A stretch of DNA of 64,000 bases. Source: Wyeomyia smithii. Lineage: Eukaryota > Arthropoda > Insecta > Diptera > Culicidae. A model generated the notes under the pieces. It was not told the DNA's origin, ran no database searches, and saw nothing but the letters and a program-made list of their open reading frames with translations. The stretch's first letter is position 1, and each line of letters starts with the position of its first letter. Positions 35,021 to 47,317 of this stretch are shown piece by piece. Both the position numbers and the translations under genes were made by a program. The stretch is from contig NC_073695.1 in NCBI RefSeq assembly GCF_029784165.1, forward strand, positions 12,685,786 to 12,749,785, given 5' to 3'.

Positions 35021-37280
35021 TTTCTCCTAGAAAGGTATAGCAATCACTGGAAAAACCAAAGGTATCAAAGTGGTCCCAATGGCCAAATGTCATATACCAC
35101 TCGACCCCTTTCGACGAACTGAGCATTTTCTGTATGTATGTATGTATGTGTGTATGTGTGTATGTGTGTGTGTATGTGAAACTTTTTTTTCTCACTCACT
35201 TTTATCAGAGATGGCTGGACCGATTTTCATGAAATCAATTGCAAATGAAAGGTCTAGTTGCGCCATAGGTTGCTATTGGATTTCATTGTAATCGGATTTT
35301 TAGTTTAGAGGTTATGTATCAAAATGTAAAAATCACGAAACATCAATATCTCAGAAACCACACAACCGATTACGATAAAATTGGTTTTAAATGATCGGGC
35401 TGTCATCTGAACCCTTAAGTTTTAAATTTCGTTATGATTGAACATATGGTTCAAAAGTTATGTAAAGAAAAGTTATCCTGAGGTTGTTTAAACTCACTCA
35501 TTTTTCTCAGAGATGGCTGAACCGATTTTCACAAAATTAGTGTCAAATGAAAGGTTTAGTTGCCCCCTAGGTTGCTGTTGAATTTCATTGCATTCGGATT
35601 GTAACTTTGTCCGTTGTTCATAAAAATGTGAAATCACATAATGAAAGTAAACATATTGACTTTCTCCTAACGATCACTAACTAATTAAAAGGTAGAAAAG
35701 TGATCCAAATGGCCGAATGGCATATACTACTCGACTCAGTTCGACGAATCGAGCATTTTCTGCATGTATGCATGTATAGGTGTGTATGTTTGTGAGTGGG
35801 TGTGTACGAGTGTATGTGCAAGGGGCCTTCCTCCTAGAAAGGTATAGCAATCACTAAAAAAACTAAAGGTATAAAAGTGCTCCAAAGGGCCGAATGTCGT
35901 ATATCACTCGACTCAGTTCAACGAGCTGAGCATTTTCTGTATGTGTGTGTGTGTATGTGTGTGTAACACTCTCCCAATCGCACTCGATTTTCTCAGAGAT
36001 GGCTGGACCGATTTCAATGAAATTAATTGCAAATGAAAGGTCTATTTGCCCCATAACATTCTATTGAATTTTATTGTAATCGGATTTCTAGTTTAGAGGT
36101 TGTGTATCAAAATGTAAAAATCACGAAACATCAATATTTCAGAAACTACGCAACCGATTTGAACAAAATTAATTTCAAATGAACGGGCTACCTAAAAAAC
36201 CCATAACTTATGAATTTCACAAAGATTTGACATGTGGTTCAAAAGTTATGGAAAGAAACGTGTTCTCGAGACTATTTAATCTTACTCACGTTTCTCAGAG
36301 ATGGCTGGACCGATTTTCATAAAATTGGTGTCAAATGGAAGGTCTAGTTGCCCCATAGAACCCATTTGATTTGTTTTGCAATCGGACTATTACTTTGGCT
36401 GTTAGGTTCAAAAATGTGAAATCCAGCGATGAAAAGAAAAATATTCACAAGACTACCTAAACTCACTTATTTTTCTTGGAGATGGCTGAACCGATTTTCA
36501 CTAAATTAGTGTCAAATTAGAGGTCCTGCTGCCTCCTAACACCCTATTGAATTTAACTGTAATTGGACTGTAACTTCGTCTGTAATGTATCGAAATGTGA
36601 AAATCACGAAACTTCATTATCTCAGAAACTACACAACCGATTTGAACAATATTGATATCAGATGAACAGGCTAGTTAAGGGTTAACTGATGAATTATGAT
36701 TGAACAAGTGGTTTCATAATTTGGCTGCTCTATACGTTCCCATTTAATTTGATTATAATTGAATTTAAGCAACCGTTATGTGTTAAATTGTTTATAAAAC
36801 AACGAAAGTTTTTTATCTCAAAGATTACATGACTTATTTGTACATAACTAGTGTCATACGAACGAGTCATCTCTCAAACTTACAAATAACAAACTTTATA
36901 ACAATTTGATATGTGGCTCAACAGTTATGGAGAGAAAAGAAATTCAAAGACTATTTAAAACTATACCTGCTTCGATCAATAAATGTGGCCTCAACATAAT
37001 TTAAATGTGGTTTCGTACTATTTGAACGTTCCCGGTATCGCTCGTGATGAACTTGTTGGAAATTAAAAGTCATTTCTTTTATTTCGCTATTTGTTAAGCA
37101 CTGACATTACGTCAAATTTCATATTTTATTCTAACACCTAAAAACATCAATATTTTAGAACCCAAAGAGTGAATATACTTTTATTGGATTGAAGCGTCAA
37201 TCTAAATCTATTCTCACAAATAATAAATTTAAATGAGAAAAGCTGGGTCAGACCACTAGGTGGATTAATTTAGGTTTCTT
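35021..37280. mobile_element. Unclassified element with tandem half-units
   Basis: Opens with CTCCTAGAAAGGTATAGCAA (35025), an ATACCACTCGACC segment and a short TG/ATG microsatellite (35128..35180). This head recurs at about 35690..35815 and 35829..35965. Two alternating half-units then repeat: CAGAGATGGCTGGACCGATT (35207, 35504, 35990, 36294, 36477 with variations) and TCAGAAACCACACAACCGAT-type (35350, 36130, 36614). It closes with GACCACTAGGTGGATTAATT (37252..37271), which recurs with changes at about 42529..42560. No protein, TIR or TSD was identified; a Helitron-like or satellite-derived element are both possible. Confidence 0.65.
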
Positions 37281-38293
37281 ATATTTTATTTATTTTTCAT
37301 GCCATGGAACAGGATTTTGATTCATAGCTCCGTTCTTTGATTCATGACTTCATTGTTTCGGAGGCATAACAGTCTGGTTTGTTCATTATTCATCTTTAGA
37401 AACATATTTCGCATAGCATCGTAAAACTGCCTGAAAATATTTCTCTTTTTACAGAATGCTAGGTTGAATGTCTGCTTTGAATAATGAATAGTAACCAAGC
37501 TTACTGGCATATCACAACCTTGTAACAGTAAGACCTAAGTTCTGATGTTTCTACAAGACGTTTTCAACGACACATGTATCGTTCTAATCTAGAAAACAAA
37601 ATTGATGAAGAATTTTTTTTGGACTTTCCACTTCCGTCAATGTGTGATGAAAAAATCATGAAAAATGTAAATTTGTTGAATAATAATATTGATGTGGTAC
37701 AAAAGCTTTGAAATATTTCCTTTTCTACAGATGTATACATATAATGTCCCAGAAATACACAAAACGTCGAGACCTAGTGTCTTCTTAACCCTAAAAAGAT
37801 AATGGTGTGCGTAAAACGATAATCATGCGTCAAATGGACTCCCGAATTTTGAATAATTAAAAAAGCATGTTTTACTTCATGAATCGGTTAATGGTCATTA
37901 CGGTGTTAACATACCTATAAATAACAAACACCAGAATTTAGATTTTAGTATTTCTTTATTGATTAGGAAGAAACGAGAAAAAATTAGCAATATTGCTGAA
38001 AGAGAGGAGTTAAATTGACGCAGACTATCTTTGCAGAGGTTAGAACCCCCCATCGAAAAAATTTACTTTTCGAGATACGAAGCTGGAGCAAATGGAACAT
38101 ATGAAAATAAAATCGACCTTCGAACCTCGTTTAGCGGTAGGGCTCTAGAGATATGTCTTCATGCAAAACTTCAGCTCAATCGGATTTGATGAAGAGGCAT
38201 CTCAAAACGGTCAAAGCTTTCTCGCCTCGATCGATGATAAAACGCACTGGTAGTAGTTAATGAAACGTATTTTGATTTCAAATGGTTTAAAAA
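37281..38293. other. Unannotated; family C copy
   Basis: About 37742..37790 carries GTCCCAGAAATACACAAAAC and GTCGAGACCTAGTGTC, a family C fragment. No gene was seen. Confidence 0.4.
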
Positions 38294-39226
38294 CTGGACT
38301 GGACTGGACTGGACTGGACTGGACTGGACTGGACTGGACTGGACTGGACTGGACTGGACTGGACTGGACTGGACTGGACTGGACTGGACTGGACTGGACT
38401 GGACTGGACTGGACTGGACTGGACTGGACTGGACTGGACTGGACTGGACTGGACTGGACTGGACTGGACTGGACTGGACTGGACTGGACTGGACTGGACT
38501 GGACTGGACTGGACTGGACTGGACTGGACTGGACTGGACTGGACTGGACTGGACTGGACTGGACTGGACTGGACTGGACTGGACTGGACTGGACTGGACT
38601 GGACTGGACTGGACTGGACTGGACTGGACTGGACTGGACTGGACTGGACTGGACTGGACTGGACTGGACTGGACTGGACTGGACTGGACTGGACTGGACT
38701 GGACTGGACTGGACTGGACTGGAGACTGGACTGGACTGGACTGGACTGGACTGGACTGGACTGGACTGGACTGGACTGGAGACTGGACTGGACTGGACTG
38801 GACTGGACTGGACTGGACTGGACTGGACTGGACTGGACTGGACTGGACTGGACTGGACTGGACTGGACTGGACTGGACTGGACTGGACTGGACTGGACTG
38901 GACTGGACTGGACTGGACTGGACTGGACTGGACTGGACTGGACTGGACTGGACTGGACTGGACTGGACTGGACTGGACTGGACTGGACTGGACTGGACTG
39001 GACTGGACTGGACTGGACTGGACTGGACTGGACTGGACTGGACTGGACTGGACTGGACTGGACTGGACTGGACTGGACTGGACTGGACTGGACTGGACTG
39101 GACTGGACTGGACTGGACTGGACTGGACTGGACTGGACTGGACTGGACTGGACTGGACTGGACTGGACTGGACTGGACTGGACTGGACTGGACTGGACTG
39201 GACTGTACTGGACTGGACTGGACTGG
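38294..39226. repeat. (GGACT)n pentanucleotide array, about 930 bp
   Basis: About 186 almost perfect tandem copies of GGACT. Seen interruptions: two copies of a 7-mer variant GGAGACT (near 38721 and 38779) and one G-to-T change (GTACT near 39204). Because the unit is 5 bp and lacks stop codons, every frame reads the same pentapeptide (GLDWT on plus, SPVQS on minus), so the 335-389-codon open frames here are artefacts. The homogeneity indicates recent expansion or ongoing slippage/unequal exchange. Confidence 0.97.
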
Positions 39227-39550
39227 AAAAAGTACCTGATGGAGATCAGAGAGGCCAACTGGCAATTCTCAGAGAGTTTCAGCTGAACAAACATTTACCA
39301 GGTATCGAGGACTGGATGAATACAAAAGCAAACTTCAAAATACCTTTCAAAATCATAGAGGCCGAACGGGAAGTCTGGGAACAAGGTGGTCCAAATATCC
39401 GACATGCTAACATATTCATTTTTTTCTGATAGTCAAGCAGCACTCAACGCACTAAAAGCCTTCACATGTACCTCTAAGCTAGTATGGGAGTGCATCCTTT
39501 CACTGAAACAGCTGGTAGAAAGGAACCAAGTATGGTTATACTTTTTAATA
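39227..39550 (+). pseudogene. LOA-type ORF2 RNase H remnant
   Basis: Immediately after the GGACT array the frame reads VPDGDQRGQLAILREF, then LPGIEDWMNTKA, then, after an internal deletion and a frame change, FSDSQAALNALKAFTCTSKL and VWECILSLKQLVERNQVWLY. This is the middle of the RNase H domain found at the C-terminus of LOA-clade ORF2 proteins: the DS of SDSQAALNAL is a catalytic Asp position. The first catalytic Asp (TDGS) and the Glu are deleted, as is everything after the final beta strand. The segment is dead. Confidence 0.7.
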
Positions 39551-42436
39551 CAGATTTTATTTTGTACAAATAAAAATCGTACCAAAAATAGCAAATATTT
39601 GCGTCGTCTAAAACCTGCTTAAGTTTATTTGAAGAGCGTTTGCTTTGTTCGACAGCAAACTTCAAATGGAACCAGAAAAACAAAACACAACTCAAAATTT
39701 TGCATTTTGGAGTTTTTGATGGCAAACGATGCGAAATCTAGTTAAATTTCACCCCACGAAACCTCGTTTCAAAATTCCCAAAAAATCCAGAGTAATGAGT
39801 AGAAGTGCCTTTGCTGCACAAATCGAAATTTTTCCATAAAGTTAGTAAAAAAAAGGTTCTTAACTTGGACAACGTGCTCATAATATGTGCATAATAGACC
39901 TAAAAGTGTTAAATGAGGATGGTATTCTTAAACTTCAAAGTTTTTTTGAAAATCGAAAAATAAATTTTCGACGCAAATTTTCAAACGCGTTTTACTCGAA
40001 ACAATGATTTTTGAGTTGTGCCAGTGTTGCACGAAACCGACGATATAGGTACATTTACAGATGAGCAATAATGAAAGCATTTGAAAGGAAAATTACATTA
40101 CCACTACAACGGAATTGATTGATGGTCCTGCTAAGGTCCATTTTTGACATAGAATTACGTCTCACGGCAAACTTTTTACAGAGGGCGTCACAAAAATTGT
40201 TCAATTTCAAATGCTTTAAACTCAGTCCGTTTTAAACAAATATCCTTTATGCTTACAACAATCGATTGGAAATTAGTTATGCGTCCACCAAAATTCGGAG
40301 AATTGTGATGTTATTCGTAATGAGTAATACAAAATAATGCCAAATAATACCGACTGCTGAATACTAATGAAAAATATCTGTTTTAATCTCAGATTTAGAC
40401 CGATCAACGTTGAAAACGAGACTTAATACCGACCATCCATATTTCTGGATCAAGTGGATGGCCAGAGATCGTAGTTCAACTTCAGACACTGCTTAGAAGT
40501 TCAAGATGATGATGTCCTGTTTTCAAAAATGACCGAGACCAAAATGAAAGAGAATTATCACTGAACTTTACCGCCATCGACGTGATTAACCTCAATCAAC
40601 CTTCAGCAAGAATTGCGGTCGTGTCTCATACACAACCTCATCAACTTTTCGATTCAATTTCACTCTTTTGAACAATTTTCATGTCTAAATTTGTAAATGA
40701 TTTCGATTCATAGTCATAGACTCATAGTTCAAGTCCTAACTCGTTCCCACTGACTACTTGCCTGTTTCTCATAATTACCGCCTTGCTATCGTAACTAATA
40801 TTCCATAACTAAATTAAGCATTGTTAGCAAGATCATGAATGAATCAGCCAGGTCAGCAAATTGACGCCACGGTTCGCTTTCGCTCCCTGCTCAAGCGAAC
40901 CGGAATCGGTTCCTAGCTCTTACCAGACGTCATCACCATACCCCAGCCATTAACCAATCGAATCCTGTTAAGGTCATCGAAATCGGCGATGCTGTGTCAG
41001 TTTATTAGTCATCACCGGTTCCTGTTCCGTTCCGCATGTGAAGCACGGACCGAACGTTCTGTGCTGCTGCTGTTGCTGCTCGGTACACGTGACACGGCAC
41101 TCACTCGCGGCAGAGTGCCAAATCTAATTATAACCTGTCCGCGGCCTTCCCCATTTAGCTATTCCTGAGCTTTTGTCGGCTGTCGCACAGATGGTTGGAA
41201 CGTAAATAGCATTTCCAGGTTTCTTGACAGCGGAGAAAAGTGCACACTAAAAGCATTTTGGGGGAAATTTGGTCAGAAATAGAACAAGGATGAAGGTGGT
41301 GCTCAAGTGCAAGCAAAGTGCTTACAAAATCTATAGGTCATAGGATATTTATGAACCAGAGCGAGTTTGCTGTTGAAGATGTGAAGGAAAACTTTTTTAT
41401 TAGAAAAAAATCCCACAACCCTTTCGTCGTTCTGCGAATCCTAAACAGGATGCGAATGGTTTTGCGATAACTCCGCTTCGCTGCCTGTCGCTATTCCGGC
41501 AACGATGACATTGACAGGATCCCTGCGGTGTTATCCAAACCAGTCGCTTACAGAAGGGCCGACGGTCGTAAATCAAATCGTGGCACGTATCAGGATGAAC
41601 AGCACTGACCGGCAGTACATCGTTTGGTTAGCTGTATGTGGATGTGTGTGTATGTACGTATCCGTGCTCTGAGTTTTGGAATATTGATCGATCCAAAAAT
41701 GGCTCTTTCAAATTGAGTGGACGGATGCGCGTGGTGAAACTGATATGGTCCAGTGGCTCGGTATTTCATGCCTGGCGAGACAACGATTCCGGGAATTGGC
41801 GACTGGTTTTGAAGGGTGACATTAAAGTGTAATCGGCAGTTGCTCCATTAGCCCAGATTTGTTGGCCAAACGATTTATTAAAGGCGTCTAGCTTTGAAAT
41901 ACTATAGTTTGAATTTAGCAGAATCGTTCGCAAGGTGAAATGCGTAACATTTTCTTGCGGTGTCACCACCAAGGTATTGATTTTTTTCTGCTCCAAAGCT
42001 ACTCCTCAGCCTGGTGATTGTTTCGCAACCAGACGTGCACTTTCTGAGAGGGTTTTTTTTCTGCATCCCTTATGGAGTGGTTCTGTCTAGCCGGCAAGTG
42101 GCTCGGTGTTTTTTGTGCTGGAAGTCGGAGAAAACGGTGTGTCGAGATGGAATCTGGTTGTCACCGAAGTTAGAATTACTGAGATCTAGCTTCAATTTAT
42201 ACCAGTCGATTCTATGACCACTTGAAAAGACTTTTGATTGACATTTTCTAGTATTTCTTGACATCTCAACAGCAGATTTTCACACTTTGTTTTAGCATGA
42301 AAAACCAAAATATCTGCGACGCTTCAATTGAGCCACTAACTAACAGATCAAGTTGTTCAATATTCTAGAAGAGAAAGGCTATTGAATTTTCAAGAACTGC
42401 GTTTTGTATGCGTTATTCATGAGCGTTTTCGTCTTT
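39551..42436. other. Unannotated; diverged 125-bp repeat and a GC-richer island
   Basis: About 40145..40620 parallels 24030..24770: TGACATAGAATTACGTCTC (40145), then TTTAAACTCAGTCCGTTTTA, then one decayed 125-bp unit (AAGTTCAAGATGATGATGTC near 40498). The segment 40860..41240 is GC-richer and repeat-free (CACGTGACACGGCACTCACT) and could be a conserved regulatory region or promoter. No exon was recognised; short frames near 41638..42264 lack domains. Confidence 0.4.
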
Positions 42437-42575
42437 ATAATAGAAAGGTATAGAAATCACTTCAGTTTTCCCGAGATTGATTTCAAGACCTGTCTAAAGA
42501 TATTCATAAAGATTGATCCCGTGATTCAAAGGCATATCACTAAGTGGATAAATTTATGTTTTCTTCTAACGACAC
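42437..42575. repeat. Deleted copy of the 35-37 kb element
   Basis: Begins ATAGAAAGGTATAGAAATCA and ends ATCACTAAGTGGATAAATTT, matching both outer parts of the larger element at 35021..37280 (GAAAGGTATAGCAATCAC; CCACTAGGTGGATTAATT). The interior with the tandem half-units is missing. This supports the outer limits proposed for the larger element. Confidence 0.55.
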
Positions 42576-44265
42576 TGCTGGGATAAGACTCTTCTGATCA
42601 CGGTGGAGTTGTATGCATTCAATTATGTTATTGAGTGGCAATTGTCTGGCTCGGTGGGGATTAAAAAAGAATTTTAAAACGTCATTATCATGCATCGTTT
42701 GAAAAGCATCAATTAATCCGGTTCAGAGCACTTTGTCTCGACCCGAATCAAACTTAAATTTCTTCGCCCCACAAACGCAAAAAAGAGGTTTCTTACAAAC
42801 CGATAATACGAAACAGGAACCATCTCACTTTAACAGCAAACAATCAATCATTGTTGCAGAGCAAAACAGTAAATCAACAAAACGAACGAAAGAAGAATTC
42901 CATTTACTCTATACCATTAGAGAAAAACAATTAAACTTTTCAACTAACTGCGCTCCGCCCCAAACTGTGTGTAAAGAAAATCGGCACGAAGAAAAGAAAA
43001 ACCGGCTGATATTTATAACCAGCCAAACAACGGTGGGAATCGTAGCAAGTTTTCAACAATCAGCATTCTTTCCATTCCCAGTGACAGAATCGCAGGCGGA
43101 TTTTAAACAGCAGCAATAGCAATGAATTAGAGCAGCCCGACTGTGTACGGAAACCGGTGCACAGATCCTTCACATCGCATGTGCGATTCCTTCCACGCGA
43201 GGACTCGCTCTGGATGGCAGCAGTCAATGGGCGAGAAGAGGCAAAAATAAATTACTAAGCCGTGAGTTGATTACAAACCACCATCCGCCTACATCGGGAG
43301 GCGGTAGCATTTTATTCTACCTGGTTGTGAAAGAGCGGTTCGAATTAGGTCAGCTAATTTTCACATATCTGATGTCCCCCGCTTTCATCCTATTAACCGA
43401 AGTCGAACCGAGTCCGACTAATGGTCAGGTGCGGTGGCCTAATGGCTCAAAGCCAGGGCGGCTTTGGTAAAAAAAGGTGAAAAGGCCAAAGTATTGCCTT
43501 TTGCTTTTTGGTTTACGTCAATGTTCCACCGAAGGTCATGGATGGAGGAAGACTTGAAGACTTGAATATTTACGCTAGAAAAGAGTGGAAACAAATCGGT
43601 TACTTCCGATTTTGGTATAGCATTTTACAAAGGATTGATGGGTTGCTTAAAAATGCAATACTAGGCACTGTTACGTCCACAAGAATTATATATTTTTCAT
43701 CAATCTAATGGCGATTTAGCATGATTTTTAACATACAAGCATATGCCTTGAAACAAACCAATGATTTTGAGGTTTAAGTTGTACTAAAAAATTACTTTGT
43801 AGTATAATGTGAAAGCCACAAATTCTCTTATTTTGGAAACATGTTTGTCAAGACTCATTGTACTGAAATTGAACCGTTTGAAAAATCGATCACCATCACA
43901 TTGCTGTGTGATATAATACATTCAATATATCAAGAACGTTCTAATCAAAAGCCATCGTCATAAAGTTTAAAACAAGCTGAGCGTTTTCCAAGCGCAAAGT
44001 AAAAAAAGTTTAGATTATTATAGACAGCAGACCATCAGTTGTAGCAGTTCATCGATCAGAAAATGCTTACCGTTGCGTTTCACCACTAGCAAAGCCAATG
44101 GAACCCAGTTTTCACAAGCTGACAACCTGCTTACTGATTGATTATTGACACTACTTCAATTGTCAAACTTTTTTACTGGCAGCAGCTGTTAGCACTGTTA
44201 AAAAGCTGTTGTCAAACTCCTAAGTATGATAAATTGACTTGGGACAAAGGAAATACTAAAGTATA
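42576..44265. other. Unannotated sequence
   Basis: A 128-codon plus frame at 42733..43119 starts at a TTG and shows no recognisable domain. No transposon or splice structure was identified. The stretch ends at the TIR of the large nested element. Confidence 0.4.
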
Positions 44266-45155
44266 GTAAACTGGGGTGACTTTGATCAGCGGGGGTGACT
44301 CTGATCACTTTTCCTCTTTTTTTTAATTTATGATAAAAAGCGGTCGAAGAGCTTGATATTTGTCGTAATCTTCACTAATTGTGTTTACCTATGTCTACAT
44401 TGCTACTATCCATACATTTTCTACTATTAAAAAAGTATTTTTCATGCTAAAATAACAATTTAAAAATAACGTGGATTTTGGGCGATTTTTATTGAATACA
44501 AACAATTGGTTCAAGCAGATGCAAAACAACAAATTGCAATACGTAAAGTTTCATTATTTTGTTCCAAGATTAGTCCTTAAGTTAAAAAATAATACTAATA
44601 CTACGATTTTTATTATTGTTTTTCTATTTTTTTCCTCGAAGGTATTATTGAGTCCCAATAATCTTAATAGTGTATTCATGTTTTCATCTTAACGTCAACC
44701 GAAGACGTCATGTTACCTTACGTAGTTTTTGGTGATTTTAGACCCCCTTTTCTTTTCGTGGACAGTCGTTCATGTATATTCTAAAATTTTGTATTAATCT
44801 TGTTTTTCGCCAATAAAGACTGCTCACTTGGAATGTGAATCTAAACATATAAAAATGCAGCTCTGTCTGTCTGTCTGTCTGATCCATATGGGCCTGGAAA
44901 CTACTAAACCGATCGGCGTGAAATTTTGTATGTAGGGGTTCTAGGGACCGAGAAAGGTGACTAAGATAGTTCGCGTCCCCTCCCTCTTCCGGAAGGGAGG
45001 GGTCCCAACAAATGAAACACAAATTTCTGCACAGCTCGGAAACTAACCAAACAAATGAAACTAAATTTGGCATGTATATGTTTTTAGCAGTGACAAATAT
45101 GTCCATGTTAGTTCGACACCCTTCCCTCTTCTGGAAGGGAGGGGTTCCATACAAA

Positions 45156-46498
45156 TCTATACCTATAAAAATGCTGTCCGGTCTGTCTGTCTGAACCATA
45201 TAGGCTCGGAAACAACCGAACCGAACGACGTCAACGTTTGTATGTAGGGGTTTTAGGGTCCGAGAAAGGTTCCTATGATGGTTTGAGACCCCTCCCTCTT
45301 CTGAAAGGGAGGGGTCCAATACAAACGAAACACAAATTTTTGCACATCTCAAAAACTAATAAAGCAAATGGTACCAAATTTGGCATGTGGATGTTTTTAG
45401 GAGTAACAAATATGTCCATATTGGTTTGATACCCCTCCTTCTTCTGGAAGGGAGGGGTTACATACAAATGAAACACAAATTTCTGCACATCTCGAGAACT
45501 AACCAAGTAAGTAGAACCAAATTCGGTATGTATATGTTTTTAGGGCTAACAAATATATCCATAATGGTTTGACACCCCTCCCTCTTCTATAAGGGAGGGG
45601 TCCCATACAAATGAAACTCAAATTTCGCACAGCTCGAGAACCAATCAAGCAAATATAACCAAATTTAGCAAGTGAATCTTTTTGGTGTAACAAACATGTC
45701 CATAATGTTTCGACACCCTCCCTTCTTCTGGCATGTCTCCAAATACCATTTCGAAATCTAAGATGGCGACTTCCGGTTTCTGAAAAACTGCGGCAAATGA
45801 CCAAATACCACCCAATATGGGTATTTCCGGAATTGTTATGATGCACTGATGCCACAAATCGACCTCAGACAACATTTGAAATTGTAAGATGGTGACTTCC
45901 GGTATCTGGAAAACAGCCAAAAATGACAAAATACCACCCAATATGAGTTTTTCTTCAACCAGAATGACGCTCAGGGATCAGAAATTGTCTCCAAATGCCA
46001 TTTTGAATTCCAAGATGGCGAATTACGGTTTCTGAAAAATAGCCTGAAGTGACCAAATACCACCCAACATGTGTATCACCGGAATGATGCAATGGAATGA
46101 TGGAATGATGCAAGGAGCAGAAAATTGACCTCAGACACCAGTTTGAATTGTAAGATGGCAACTTCTGGGAAACAGCCGAAAATAACCGAATACTACTACT
46201 ATATTTCCGTAATCTAAATGATGTATAGAAGCCAAGCATTGACCCTGGACACCATTTTTAATTCCAAGATGACCACTTTCAGTCTCTGGAAAACAACGAA
46301 AATAACTGAAATGCATTCAATATATTTCCGGAATAGAAATGATGTACAAAAGTTACAAGTCGAGGATGTTGTCATTCCGATAAAACCAATCATTTCAAAC
46401 GATATAAACAAATCGCAAGGAATCAATGAATTTGAAATGTTTACAATTATGAAATTAAACACTAAAATAGGCGGGACGAAGTTTGCCGGGTCAGCTAG
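45156..46498 (+). mobile_element. Inner Helitron-like element, complete ends
   Basis: Starts TCTATACCTATAAAAATGCT and ends GCCGGGTCAGCTAG. The TC start, CTAG end and insertion exactly between A (45155) and T (46499) without a TSD are the hallmarks of Helitron transposition. The flanking outer sequence resumes in register (TTCCATACAAA, then TAAAACATAAATTT). The 1343-bp interior holds three to four 140-bp units followed by four to five 125-bp units and no Rep/helicase gene, so it is non-autonomous. Confidence 0.8.
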
Positions 46499-47317
46499 TA
46501 AAACATAAATTTCGCGAGAACCAATCAACCAAATACAACCAAATTTGGCAAGTTAATATTTTTAAAGGTAACATATATGTCCATAATGGTTCGGTACCCC
46601 TCCCTCTTCTGGAAGGGAGGAGTTCCACACAAATGAAACACAAATTTCTGCACATCTCGAGAAATAATCCAGTAAATGGAACCAAAATTTATATGTTGAG
46701 CTTTTTGAGAGCAAGAAAAATTTTGATGGTGGTTCGGCACCCCTCCCACTGGGAGGGCTCTTATACAAATCAAACACAAATTTCTATGGTGGTTTGAAAC
46801 TTCCCTGGAAGGGAAGGGAGGTCTCTCATACAAACTAAACAGATATTTCAACCAGGTTTTCCGTAAAACAGCCTAAAATGATCGAGTCTATGCACAAGAG
46901 CCAAAACTCGGCTCCAGACGCCATTGTTAATTTTAAGATGGGAACTTCCGGTTTCTATCCGAAAAATGTCTTCAAATACCATTTTGAAATCCAAGATAGC
47001 GACTTCCGGTATCTTAAAAACAGCGGAAATGACCAAATACCACCAAATATTGATATTTCCGAAATCGTGATGCTGCACTGAAGCCACAAATCGACCTCAA
47101 ATAACATTTTGAATTGTAAGATAACGACTTCCGGTTTCTGGAAAACAGCCGAAAATAATTCCATCCAATATCGATGTTTCTTCTACCAGAATGACGCTCA
47201 GAGGCCAGAAATTGTCTCCAAATGCCATTTGGAATCCAAGATGGCGACTTCCGGCATCTGGAAAATAGCCGAAAATGACCAAATACCACCCAATATGAGT
47301 GTTTCTTTAACCAGAAT
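46499..47317. repeat. Outer Helitron arrays before the CR1 insertion
   Basis: Continues the 140-bp units (CCCTCCCTCTTCTGGAAGGG at about 46599, a shortened CCCCTCCCACTGGGAGGG at about 46740), then the 125-bp units (cores at about 46936, 46993, 47117, 47238). The spacing between the first two 125-bp cores is only about 57 bp, a deletion within one unit. No gene. Confidence 0.7.

Noticed and set aside
35128..35180. TG-rich array considered as a CRISPR-like or regulatory repeat
   Set aside because: It is a simple microsatellite inside a repeated element head; there are no spacers, and the genome is eukaryotic.
38171..39429. Open frames of 335-389 codons on both strands in the GGACT array
   Set aside because: A stop-free 5-bp repeat reads through in every frame as the same pentapeptide; there is no independent coding evidence.
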